DNA of 64,000 bases from AC-32 sp963746155 (GTDB lineage: Bacteria > Actinomycetota > Thermoleophilia > Gaiellales > Gaiellaceae), in the NCBI GenBank assembly GCA_963746155.1, contig CAVVAB010000012.1, positions 434,001 through 498,000 on the forward strand. The letters run 5' to 3'. Below the pieces are notes generated by a model. It was given only the letters and a program-made list of their open reading frames with translations. It searched no databases and had not been told where the DNA came from. The position numbers and the translations under genes were made by a program. Below are positions 29,001-36,295 of the stretch, piece after piece (the stretch's first letter is position 1; every line of letters starts with the position of its first letter).

Positions 29001-29342
29001 GTCACGTCGTCGGACGGATCGGACGGCGGCGTGAACATCATCTCGAGGTCGCTCAAGGTCCTCGCTCCCGGCCCGCAGCCGGCAGTGCACTCGGTGCCGG
29101 CCGGTGCCGTCGTGCAGTGCAAGACCCAGGTCTACAAGAACTGGCTGATCTACGTCACCTCGGTGCGGAACCTCACCTGTGGGGCGGCCGCAGGGGAGCA
29201 GCGCCGTTACAGGTGGACGGGCAAGATGACGTTCCGGACGCCTGGCGGGTACAGGTGCACGCCCTCCGAGCGTGGCGCGATCGGCTTCGCGATCCGCTGC
29301 ATCAAGGGCTCTCGCGTCTACCGAATCGAGATTGCGGGCTGA
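26096..29342 (+). CDS. Large surface protein with FN3-like, PKD and Calx-beta repeats (four +1 indels)
   Basis: About 1080 residues when joined over apparent insertions near 26300, 26322, 27490 and 27785. The start is the TTG at 26096, preceded by GGAGGGG with 6-bp spacing and followed by a signal peptide (FGVLAAAVALIVFPALAGADA). Order: two FN3-like repeats (GTVNPNG..YHY.LCA.N), a PKD domain (SFDGSQSTDSDGSIVSWTLTFGDG...TYASAGSY), a Calx-beta domain (SVTEGQTANFVVTLSAVSGH), a unique part, two more FN3-like repeats (VNPKG..TTxYVEYG..YHYRVVA) and a basic C-terminal domain. This is an adhesin-like or matrix protein. No anchor motif was seen. Confidence 0.78.
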
Positions 29343-29558
29343 GCGAAGCGCCCAAAGGGAAACGTTCAGGCGGGCGGGTGCGGCTCGACTCTCTAACTCT
29401 TTCGCCTGAGGGACGACTAACTATCGAGCCGGGGACAAGGCAAGGCTCCCCCTCCGCAGGGTTGGGCCCGGCGTCACGCTGTCGTCCCCGGCTCACCGGT
29501 ATGCCGGGTCGTGGTACATCTTGGAGGCGTTCAGCCTGAGCGCCGGCACCCTCCACAA
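29343..29558. other. Intergenic region with long inverted repeats
   Basis: No convincing gene. GAGCCGGGGAC (29426-29436) pairs perfectly with GTCCCCGGCTC (29484-29494) around a 47-nt loop that itself holds a GGGCC-rich hairpin. Just upstream TCAGGCG and CGCCTGA can pair. The structure may terminate the surface-protein mRNA or be a structured RNA; it does not match a riboswitch class I recognise. Confidence 0.4.
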
Positions 29559-29625
29559 CGAAACCATGGGGACTTCCCCGATTTCTATCGGCGCCTCGCG
29601 GCCGTATCGTCGTGGCATGTCATTC
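29559..29625 (+). promoter_or_regulatory. Conserved leader, copy 3 (diverged)
   Basis: This block begins CGAAACCATGGGGA and ends GTATCGTCGTGGCATGTC. It lines up with the leaders at 21574 and 42054 over its whole length at roughly 70% identity, but here it precedes a different small ORF (29617) rather than the RPAFGWRP peptide. Confidence 0.5.
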
Positions 29626-29820
29626 GAGGCACACACAAATCAAGAGATGCTCGGGTTCGCCCACGCGCTCGAAGTTCCGAGGAGCCGGCCAAGCACAACC
29701 GCTCCGCTAATCCGCCGAGTTCCGCGGATCGATGTCGAGTCGTTCGGGCGCGCCATGAGTGCCGCAGCCGGATGGACGTGGCCCTGGGCTCCGCCTGTCC
29801 GGAGCTCGTCGCGGTCGTAA
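29617..29820 (+). CDS. Small ORF with conserved GWTWPW end
   Basis: 67 codons starting at the ATG inside the conserved leader block. The translation has no signal peptide. The part RVPRIDVESFGRAMSAAAGW followed by TWPW matches, at protein level, a frame at 42400-42525, where most nucleotide differences fall at third codon positions. That supports translation of this frame. The N-terminal half is unrelated to any family I know. Whether it is a free-standing peptide or the end of a decayed gene is open. Confidence 0.45.
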   Translation: MSFEAHTNQEMLGFAHALEVPRSRPSTTAPLIRRVPRIDVESFGRAMSAAAGWTWPWAPPVRSSSRS

Positions 29821-29869
29821 GCGGCAAGAGGCTCGCCGGAGCAGATCGCCACTTGGACGAGCTCGCTCG

Positions 29870-30283
29870 ATGAGTCGAAGGACGACCCGGCTTTGCTGCG
29901 AGCCCGGGTGCGGCGAGGTCCTCGTCGACGCGCTTCCCGGCGCTCGCTGCGCCGAGCACCGGCGCTCGTCCTGGGATCGCTGGCGAGCCGACCATGACCC
30001 GGCCAAGTCGGGCGGCTACGGCACACCTGGCGACGCTTCCGACGGCGGATCATCCGCGGGCACGGCGCGGCCTGCGAGGAGTGCGGCGCGAGCGACGCGC
30101 CGGTCGAGCGTCACCGCCTTGATCGCCAGGGCATGACCGGACCACGGACACTCGACGCGACGAACGTGCGCCGGCTCTGCCGACGCTGTCATCGGCGCGC
30201 GAGCCGCCGAGGGCGCGTCGCGGCAGGATCGGAACGGTACGTGGGACTCGGGTTTCCGCGTGTGCCGCGCCGGTCGCGCTTAG
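29870..30283 (+). pseudogene. HNH endonuclease-like gene with frameshifts
   Basis: The ATG at 29870 opens with LCCEPGCGEVL...CAEHRR, a Cys/His zinc-binding start. Restoring one missing base near 30024 gives YGTTWRRFRR, then CEECGASDAPVERHRLD and a late RRLCRRCHRR. That is the layout of phage/mobile HNH nucleases: C-x2-C, H-x-L-D and C-x2-C-H. Without that correction the zinc and HNH parts are in different frames. A further +1 shift near 30270 would let it stop at 30281-30283; otherwise the frame runs to 30546 through the next gene. It is either a broken mobile gene or a casualty of sequencing errors. Confidence 0.55.
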
Positions 30284-30325
30284 CTGCAAGGGTGGTGCTG
30301 GCATCCAACAACAGAGGGAGCAGCC

Positions 30326-30586
30326 ATGGCCGTACTCATCCGTCACCGTACGCCCGGAATGACCCTGTCGGGGTACGACGAGATTGCGCCTCCGCTCGTC
30401 GAGAAGTTGAAGGCGCAGCCGGGCTTCATGTACCACGTCGCCTTCGAGGACAAGGGCACGTTGACCGTCTCCGAGATCTGGGAAAGCCAGGAACAACACG
30501 ACCGCTGGTTCAACGAGAACATCAAGCCGAACGTCCCAGGCATTGAGCAGGAGGTCATCGAAGTCCACGCCATCCACACGCCTTGA
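30326..30586 (+). CDS. Small dimeric alpha/beta-barrel protein (ABM-like)
   Basis: 86 residues, starting at an ATG preceded by GAGGGAG. The fold pattern is that of antibiotic-biosynthesis-monooxygenase/ferredoxin-like dimers: an initial strand (AVLIRHRTPGM), a helix (YDEIAPPLVEKLKA), the strand GFMYHVAFED and the segment TVSEIWESQEQHDRWF, in which E-x-W-x-S is typical. Enzymatic function cannot be assigned. A second small protein of similar type is at 57681. Confidence 0.65.
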   Translation: MAVLIRHRTPGMTLSGYDEIAPPLVEKLKAQPGFMYHVAFEDKGTLTVSEIWESQEQHDRWFNENIKPNVPGIEQEVIEVHAIHTP

Positions 30587-31012
30587 GGCTGCGACAGACT
30601 GCAACGGCCTTCCTAGACGTTCTCCATGAGGGCGCGCGCGAAAGCCCCGTCGCCCCGAGAACACTCGGGCAGCACTTTCTCGCACCCATCTCTCCAGCTC
30701 GCTTAAGAGGACGAAGACCAGTCGGGCTGGTCTGACAAGTCGCGAAGCTCTCACCGAATGTGGGCGTCAAAGAAGTCGCTACTCACGCCGAGGCTTGCGG
30801 CGATTTTCTCGGGACCGCGTAGCGCGACACGGAGCACGCTCGGATTCCTTTGGGCGCTTAGAACGACGTTCGGAGCGCGCCACAACTGCGCCACAGTGAT
30901 TACCCGGCCCGAGCGCTTCTTAGCGGTAGGGGCCGGGCGGGCGGGGGCATTGTCGCTGCCCGACCCACCCTCCCGTATTCCCTGCTAGTCAGGCATTTCT
31001 TGGTCAACAGAG
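30587..31012. other. Gene-free stretch before tRNA-Ser
   Basis: 426 bp with stops in all frames and no RNA gene found. Base composition is less GC-biased in parts (30770-30900). It holds no obvious repeats, attachment-site duplication of the tRNA end or terminators. Confidence 0.4.
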
Positions 31013-31101
31013 CGGCGGGGGTGGGATTCGAACCCACGGGCGCCGTTTCCGGCGCCAGCGGTTTTCAAGACCGCCCCATTCGTCCGCTCTGGCACCCCGC
31101 C
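31013..31101 (-). tRNA. tRNA-Ser (anticodon UGA)
   Basis: 89-nt class II tRNA on the minus strand. The acceptor stem is GGCGGGG/CCCCGCC, the anticodon loop CTTGAAA gives UGA, and the long variable arm is GGCGCCGGAAACGGCGCC. The T-arm is GGTTCGAATCC-like and the discriminator base is G. CCA is not encoded. Its 5' end is 2 bp after the stop codon of serS on the same strand. Confidence 0.95.
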
Positions 31102-31103
31102 GG

Positions 31104-32324
31104 CTAGCCCAGTCTAGGCGGGGCGCCGAACTGCGTCAGGACCTCCGGAACGGCGATCGCGCCGCCCTCGTCCTGGAAGTTCTCCATCAGCGCGATCAGC
31201 CAGCGCGCGGTCATCGCGGTGCCGTTCAGGGTGTGCACGGGCTCGAGCTTGCCGTCGCGGCGGAAGCGCACGCCGAGGCGTCGCGCCTGGTAGTCGGTCG
31301 TGTTCGACGTCGACGAGATCTCGCGATAGCGCTGCTGGCCCGGGAACCAGGCCTCGATGTCGTACTTCTTCGTCGCCGACGCGCCGAGGTCGCCCGCCGC
31401 GATGTTGACCACGCGGTACGGGATGCCGAGCTCCTGGACGAGCGACTCCTCGACCGCGAGCAGCTCCTCGTGCTCCTCGGCCGAGCGCTCGGGCTCGCAG
31501 AAGACGAACATCTCGACCTTGTCGAACTGGTGCACGCGAAACATCCCGCGCGTGTCCTTCCCGGCCGCACCCGACTCGCGGCGGAAGTTGGTCGAGTAGC
31601 CCGCGTAGCGCCGCGGCAGCGAGTCGAGCTCCTCGCCCATGTGGAAGCTGGCGAGGCCGACCTCGGAGGTTCCCGTGAGGAAGAGCTCGTCGCGCTCGAC
31701 CTTGTAGATGTTCATCTCCTCGGTCGGGAAGAAGCCGGTGCCGTACATCGCCTCCTCGCGGACGAGGATCGGCGGCAGGACCGGGACGAAGCCCTTCGCC
31801 ACGACCCGGTCGAGCGCGAAGCGGTACAGGGAGAGCTCGACCAGAGCCGCCTCGCCGACGCGGTAGGCGAAGCGCGACCCGGAGACCCGCGCGGCGCGCT
31901 CGAGGTCGATCCAGCCGTGCGGCGCCGAGAGGTCGAGGTGGTCGCGCGGCTCGAAGCCGAACGCGGGCTGCTCGCCGACGCGCTTGATCTCCTCGGCGTC
32001 CTCGTCGGTCGTTCCGTCGGGCGCGGAGGGGTCCGGCGGGTTCGGCACGCGCTCGAGCAGCTCGTCCCGTGTCTGTGCGACCTCGGCGTGCTCGGCCTCG
32101 ACCTGCTGCAGCTGCGCCTTCAGCTCCGTCAGCCGCTCGAGCTCCTCGGGAGAGGGCTTGCCCTTCGTCTTCGTCTGCGCCCGCAGCTCGCTGGCCTGCG
32201 TCTCGAGCTCGCGCCAGCGCTCGTCGGCGGCGAGAAGCTCGTCGAAGGCTTCGGCCGCTCCCTTGCGGGCGAGAGCGTTGCGATAGCCCTCAGGATCGGC
32301 CCGCGCGGCTCTGAGGTCGATCAA
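31104..32324 (-). CDS. serS: Seryl-tRNA synthetase
   Basis: 406 residues, a class II synthetase that charges tRNA-Ser and tRNA-Sec. The N-terminal coiled-coil arm (about 25-100, e.g. ELRAQTKTKGKPSPEELERL) binds the long variable arm of tRNA-Ser. The catalytic core has motif 2 at FRRESGAAGKDTRGMFRVHQF and motif 3 near LNGTAMTARWLIALMEN. The TTG start at 32324 overlaps the stop of the cytochrome c gene (TTGA). The substrate tRNA gene follows by 2 bp, so both can be on one transcript. Length is slightly shorter than the usual 420-430. Confidence 0.95.
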   Translation of the reverse strand: MIDLRAARADPEGYRNALARKGAAEAFDELLAADERWRELETQASELRAQTKTKGKPSPEELERLTELKAQLQQVEAEHAEVAQTRDELLERVPNPPDPSAPDGTTDEDAEEIKRVGEQPAFGFEPRDHLDLSAPHGWIDLERAARVSGSRFAYRVGEAALVELSLYRFALDRVVAKGFVPVLPPILVREEAMYGTGFFPTEEMNIYKVERDELFLTGTSEVGLASFHMGEELDSLPRRYAGYSTNFRRESGAAGKDTRGMFRVHQFDKVEMFVFCEPERSAEEHEELLAVEESLVQELGIPYRVVNIAAGDLGASATKKYDIEAWFPGQQRYREISSTSNTTDYQARRLGVRFRRDGKLEPVHTLNGTAMTARWLIALMENFQDEGGAIAVPEVLTQFGAPPRLG

Positions 32325-32749
32325 CCCTTCGTCAGGTAGGCGACGAGATCCGCGAGCTGCTGCGGCGTCAGGGTCTGCCCGAAGGTCGTCGGCATGATGT
32401 TCTGGTAGCCCGACTCGACGTAGGCGCCGGGGTTCACGATCGACTCGTGCGTGAACTCGTCGAGCGAGCCCTGATTCGCCTTCTTCGCGTAGTCGGCGAG
32501 CTTGTCGAGATCCGGGCCGACCGTCGCCTTCGAGCCTGCGGGCTTGAACGTGTGGCAGCCGTCACAGCCCTGGGACTTGAAGAGCGGCGCGCCGGCGGTG
32601 GCGCTGCCCGTGAGCGCCGGGCCCTGCTGGGTCGTGGTCTGCGGCGTCGATCCGACGACCGTCTCGGCGGTCGGCGACACCGTTGTCTCGCCGCCGCAGC
32701 CGGCGAGCAGGAGAACGGAGACCCCGAGTACCAACGCAAGGCGGCGCAT
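32321..32749 (-). CDS. Small c-type cytochrome lipoprotein
   Basis: 142 residues. The signal peptide ends in a lipobox (LLLAGCGG), so Cys about 20 is the likely lipid anchor, and a Thr/Gln-rich linker leads to a monohaem domain. The haem motif is CDGCHTF and the distal Met is probably in QNIMPTTFG. The C-terminal helix LTPQQLADLVAYLTK is typical of cytochrome c class I. It acts outside the membrane in electron transfer. It overlaps serS and lies 12 bp downstream of the membrane protein at 32761. Confidence 0.9.
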   Translation of the reverse strand: MRRLALVLGVSVLLLAGCGGETTVSPTAETVVGSTPQTTTQQGPALTGSATAGAPLFKSQGCDGCHTFKPAGSKATVGPDLDKLADYAKKANQGSLDEFTHESIVNPGAYVESGYQNIMPTTFGQTLTPQQLADLVAYLTKG

Positions 32750-32760
32750 GCGTGGCGAGT

Positions 32761-34287
32761 CTAATCGGTCGGGCCGAGGCGCTCGCCGCTTCGTCCGAGC
32801 CAGGCCCAGACGATCGCCGCGGAGCCCGCGCCGATGCCTAGCACGTCGGCGGGCGCGTCGTTGACGAGCAGCGAGACCACGAGCGCGACGAGGAGCGCGT
32901 CGAGGATCGCGATGCGGGGTCGCCTGAACGCAAGCCACACGAGACCGGCCAGGCTGACCGCGACGATGATCCACGCGTGCGTGCTCCCGAGTGTCTGGTT
33001 GACGGAGATGTGGAGCCGCTGGACGAGGTCGTGCGCGAGCGTTCCCGGGCCGCCGCCCACCGCGCGTGTGACGTGGCTCGAGCCGCCGGTCGCCGCGTCG
33101 ATCCCCACCAGGGCGAACGCGGCCGCGATCGCCACTGCGGTCACGACGGCCGCCTGCGTCAGGGTGGCCCGGGTTATCCGCAGCCCCAGCGCGACGAAAC
33201 CCGCGAGGACGGTGATCAGCCCGCCGCCGTCGGCGCCGATCGAGCTCGCCGCGAAGCCGCCGGCAATCACGAGCGCGACGAACGGCATCGCGCGGATGCC
33301 GGCGAGCGCGCCGAGCACGAGCGCGGGGGCGAGCAGCAGCGTCTCGATCTGGTTGTTCATCCCGTAGAAGCGCCCGCCTGCCTCGGCGCGTGGCCCGAGC
33401 GCGGCGAGGCTGTTCCACTCGGGCGCGGCCCAGAGGACCGCGAACACGAACACGAACAACGCGACCAGCCCGAGCGCGAGCCGGAGCCTCGGCCGCAGGA
33501 AGACGCCGACGAGCGCGAGCGCGCTCGCGAGCAGCGGCAGGAGGACGATCGTCTCCCAGAGCCGCGTCCAGCCGACCGAGCTCAGCAGCATCGCGGCGAC
33601 GAGGCAGCACGGCCCGGAGAGGAACGCGGCGCGCCCGAGCGCGGGGTTGCGCGACACGAACGCGAGCGCGAAGAAGAGCGCCATCACGCAGGCGAGCAGG
33701 ATCTGCGCGGCCAGGCGCGAGTCGTGCGCCTGCTGCAGCCGCCGGCTCGAGCCAGCGCAGGTGCGCGAGCGGGTCGGCCGAGGCGCGCGAACGGATGCGC
33801 CGGCTTCTTGCCTCCGTCGATCGCGAGCGCCGAGGGCGCCACGTCGCTGATCGCGACGAGCCCGTCCACGTGCGTCGAGGTCGAGGTCAGCACCCCGTGG
33901 TACCCGGGCCCGACGACCGCGATCGGGTAGCGCGCGATGTTCTCGTGCTTGCCCGCCGGCGGCAGCGCCACGTAGAAGGTCGTCTTGGAGGGCCGCTTCG
34001 AGAGCGAGATGATCTCGCTGCCCGCGCGGGACGCCTCCGTGCAGGAGGACGTTCCCCGTCTTCCCGCGGAGCAGCGCGGCCAGCGCAGCGCGACGCGTTG
34101 ACGGTCTCGCCGCCTCCCGGGCGACGAGCAGCCCGTGAGCCGCCCGCGGCGACGTGAACACGGGCGAGGAGGCGGGAACGACGATCACCGCGGCGAGCGG
34201 ACCGGCCTCGGCGCGAGCCGTTCCGGAGCCGGCCGCGGCGACCGTGAGCGCCAGGGCTACAATTCCCGAGGACCTTCTCGCCTTCAA
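32761..34287 (-). CDS. Multi-pass membrane protein with large extracellular domain (three +1 indels)
   Basis: About 505 residues after removing apparent extra bases near 34040, 33790 and 33755. An N-terminal signal/anchor (KARRSSGIVALALTVAAAG) leads to an extracytoplasmic domain (VIVVPASSPVFTSPRAAHG..., FYVALPPAGKHENIARYPIAV). About ten hydrophobic helices follow, with GMNNQIETLLLAPALVLG between helices. The N-terminal domain followed by a polytopic region resembles uncharacterised actinobacterial proteins; no function is known to me. The TTG start at 34287 is only 15 bp from the divergent htpX start, so the real start may be further in. Confidence 0.6.
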   Translation of the reverse strand: MKARRSSGIVALALTVAAAGSGTARAEAGPLAAVIVVPASSPVFTSPRAAHGLLVAREAARPSTRRAALAALLRGKTGNVLLHGGVPRGQRDHLALEAALQDDLLRGAAAGGQAREHRALPDRGRRARVPRGADLDLDARGRARRDQRRGALGARDRRRQEAGASVRAPRPTRSRTCAGSSRRLQQAHDSRLAAQILLACVMALFFALAFVSRNPALGRAAFLSGPCCLVAAMLLSSVGWTRLWETIVLLPLLASALALVGVFLRPRLRLALGLVALFVFVFAVLWAAPEWNSLAALGPRAEAGGRFYGMNNQIETLLLAPALVLGALAGIRAMPFVALVIAGGFAASSIGADGGGLITVLAGFVALGLRITRATLTQAAVVTAVAIAAAFALVGIDAATGGSSHVTRAVGGGPGTLAHDLVQRLHISVNQTLGSTHAWIIVAVSLAGLVWLAFRRPRIAILDALLVALVVSLLVNDAPADVLGIGAGSAAIVWAWLGRSGERLGPTD

Positions 34288-34302
34288 GGAGGGCGATTCT
34301 CG

Positions 34303-35208
34303 ATGAAACGCAAGGCTTACGGACGAGACTTTGGCCTGACCGCGCGGATGCTCCTGACGAGCTTCCTCCTCGGCCTGCTCTACGTCCTCTTCGCAGTCGT
34401 TCTGTTTTCCGTCTTCAACGTCGGCCTCTGGTTCGGGGTCATCATCATCGGCGGGCTGGCGTTCTTCCAGTACTTCACCTCCGACAAGCTCGCCCTGCGC
34501 GCCTCGGGCGCGAAGATCGTGAGCGAGGAGGAGGCGCCTCAGCTCCACGCCATGGTCGAGCGCCTCTGCGCGATGGCCGACCTGCGCAAGCCGCGCGTCG
34601 CGATCATCGACACGCCGATGCCGAACGCCTTCGCGACCGGCCGCAACCAGAAGCGCGCGGTCGTCGCGGTCACCACCGGCCTCTGGGACCGGCTCGACGA
34701 GAAGGAGCTCGAGGGCGTCATCGCCCACGAGCTCACGCACATCGCCAACCGCGACGTGCTGGTCATGACCCTCGCGTCGTTCTTCGCGATGCTGGCCGGC
34801 CTCATGACCCGGATCGGGCTCTACAGCGGGATGTTCGGCGGGCGCGACAACAACAACGGCCCGCCCGTCTGGCTGATCGTCGCCGTCGTCTCGATCGTGA
34901 CCTACTTCCTCAGCTGGATCCTGATCCGCACGCTGTCGCGTTACCGCGAGTACGCGGCCGATCGCGGCTCGGCGGTGATCACCGGCGCGCCCGAGTACCT
35001 GATGAGCGCGCTGCAGAAGATCTCGAGCCAGATGACGCTGATCCCGCAGAAGGATCTCCGCGAGGTCCAGGGCGTCAGCGCGCTCTTCATCTTCCCCCCG
35101 AGCGTCAAGAAGGGCCTCTCGGAGCTCTTCATGGATCACCCGCCGCTCGAGAAGCGCCTCGCCGCGCTCGCCGAGATCGCCCGGGAGATGGGGCGTCCGG
35201 TCGAATAA
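34303..35208 (+). CDS. htpX: Membrane zinc metalloprotease HtpX
   Basis: 301 residues, an M48-family protease that degrades misfolded membrane proteins. Two N-terminal hydrophobic helices (about 13-55) precede the HEXXH motif (VIAHELTHIANRDV) and two more helices. The third zinc ligand is the Glu in YREYAADR. The ATG at 34303 has AAGGAGGG nine bases upstream. It is followed by pspAB 3 bp downstream and faces pspAA-pspA, as expected for an envelope-stress unit. Confidence 0.95.
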   Translation: MKRKAYGRDFGLTARMLLTSFLLGLLYVLFAVVLFSVFNVGLWFGVIIIGGLAFFQYFTSDKLALRASGAKIVSEEEAPQLHAMVERLCAMADLRKPRVAIIDTPMPNAFATGRNQKRAVVAVTTGLWDRLDEKELEGVIAHELTHIANRDVLVMTLASFFAMLAGLMTRIGLYSGMFGGRDNNNGPPVWLIVAVVSIVTYFLSWILIRTLSRYREYAADRGSAVITGAPEYLMSALQKISSQMTLIPQKDLREVQGVSALFIFPPSVKKGLSELFMDHPPLEKRLAALAEIAREMGRPVE

Positions 35209-35211
35209 CGA

Positions 35212-35787
35212 GTGGGGTTACGTGACGTCCTCTTTGGGCGGCGCAAGCTCAAGGACCCGGCGGAGGACCGGCTCTTCGCGCTCACGACCGCCCGGATCAC
35301 GCTCCAGTCCGAGCTCGACCTGAAGCCGTCCGGCTCCGCGGGCGTCTGCTTCAAGTCGCTGTCCGCCGAGTCGTTCGTGCGAGCGGAGAACGACCTCCAG
35401 GAGCTGCTCGACGCGGTCAGCAAGGAGGCGGGCTCGAAGGTCGAGCGGAAGACGGACAACCTCGGCTTCGAGTGGCTCGTCATCCACGACGACGACTTCG
35501 AGGACCTCGTCACGACCGCCCACGTCATCGCCTCGGAGTTCGACGCGAAGGGCTTCGGCCCGCAGCTGCTCGCTGCGTTGTTCCCGTTCGAAGGGAACTT
35601 CAAGGAGAAGCGCGTGTTCTGGATCTACGGGTTCAAGCCGGGCGCCTTCTGGCCGTTCATCCCGACGGGCGAGGGCCAGCAGCGCGACAACGCGGAGGAG
35701 CTGGAGCTCAAGGCCAAGATGGAGAAGGAGCTTCCCATCGAGCAGGACCTCACCCGCTGGTTCGGGCTCTTCGACGCTCCGGTGTGA
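35212..35787 (+). CDS. pspAB: PspA-associated protein PspAB
   Basis: 191 residues, soluble and mixed alpha/beta, matching the PspA-associated protein PspAB of Actinobacteria. The sequence begins MGLRDVLFGRRKLKDPAEDR and contains YGFKPGAFWPFIPTG. The GTG start lies 3 bp after htpX, so the two are co-transcribed. PspAB genes are known to co-occur with PspA and HtpX, but their biochemical role is unknown. Confidence 0.8.
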   Translation: MGLRDVLFGRRKLKDPAEDRLFALTTARITLQSELDLKPSGSAGVCFKSLSAESFVRAENDLQELLDAVSKEAGSKVERKTDNLGFEWLVIHDDDFEDLVTTAHVIASEFDAKGFGPQLLAALFPFEGNFKEKRVFWIYGFKPGAFWPFIPTGEGQQRDNAEELELKAKMEKELPIEQDLTRWFGLFDAPV

Positions 35788-35812
35788 CGGGCAGACACGG
35801 CGTGGCGCCCTC

Positions 35813-35951
35813 CAGACACGGCCGGGGTCTGACCCCTGGCATCGCGGTTCCAGACACGGCCGGGGTCTGACCCCGGCCATGGCCTCGTAGCCGGATAACC
35901 CCTTCCGCCCGCAACATGTGGCGGGTTAGGACACGGCCGGGGTCTGACCCC
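35813..35951. repeat. Three REP-like palindromes between convergent psp genes
   Basis: A unit with the core GGGGTCTGACCCC, preceded by GACACGGCC, occurs at 35813-35836, 35851-35874 and 35930-35951. The middle copy is a perfect GGCCGGGGTC-T-GACCCCGGCC hairpin. The copies lie between the convergent ends of pspAB and pspAA and can end both transcripts. This core is a known REP-type palindrome of some bacterial genomes; no transposase gene is in the window. Confidence 0.75.
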
Positions 35952-36004
35952 AGACGTGGCCTCATGGTCGGCGTCGCACCGACGCCTTGGGCGCCGTCTG
36001 ATTA

Positions 36005-36295
36005 CTAGGGCGCGGGCAGGTCCGGGATCAGGCCGTCGTCCTCGAACAGGCGACGGGCCTCGTCGAGAGAGAGGTCGTCGGGCGGGATGATCGCGTCGGA
36101 GGCCGAGGTGTCCTCGTCGGGCACGCGGATGCCGTTGGTTCGCACCGCCTCCGCCATTCGGCGCAGCAGCTCGGCGAGCTGCTCCTCGTCCCCGCGCTCG
36201 AGGGCCGCGCCGGCCTGCTCGTCGATGTCGTTCAGACCCTTCGCGACCTCGTCGTCGACCTCGAACCGGCCCTCGCTCATCAGCCTGACGATCAC
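36005..36295 (-). CDS. pspAA: PspA-associated protein PspAA
   Basis: 96 residues, small and acidic. It starts MIVRLMSEGRFEVDDEVAKG and ends LSLDEARRLFEDDGLIPDLP, the pattern of the PspAA family. It overlaps the 3' end of pspA by 4 bp (ATGA), so the two are translated together. It is thought to modulate PspA; its mechanism is unknown. Confidence 0.85.
   Translation of the reverse strand: MIVRLMSEGRFEVDDEVAKGLNDIDEQAGAALERGDEEQLAELLRRMAEAVRTNGIRVPDEDTSASDAIIPPDDLSLDEARRLFEDDGLIPDLPAP

Noticed and set aside
31013..31101. tRNA-Ser as an integration (att) site
   Set aside because: I found no second copy of the tRNA 3' end in the window and no integrase nearby.
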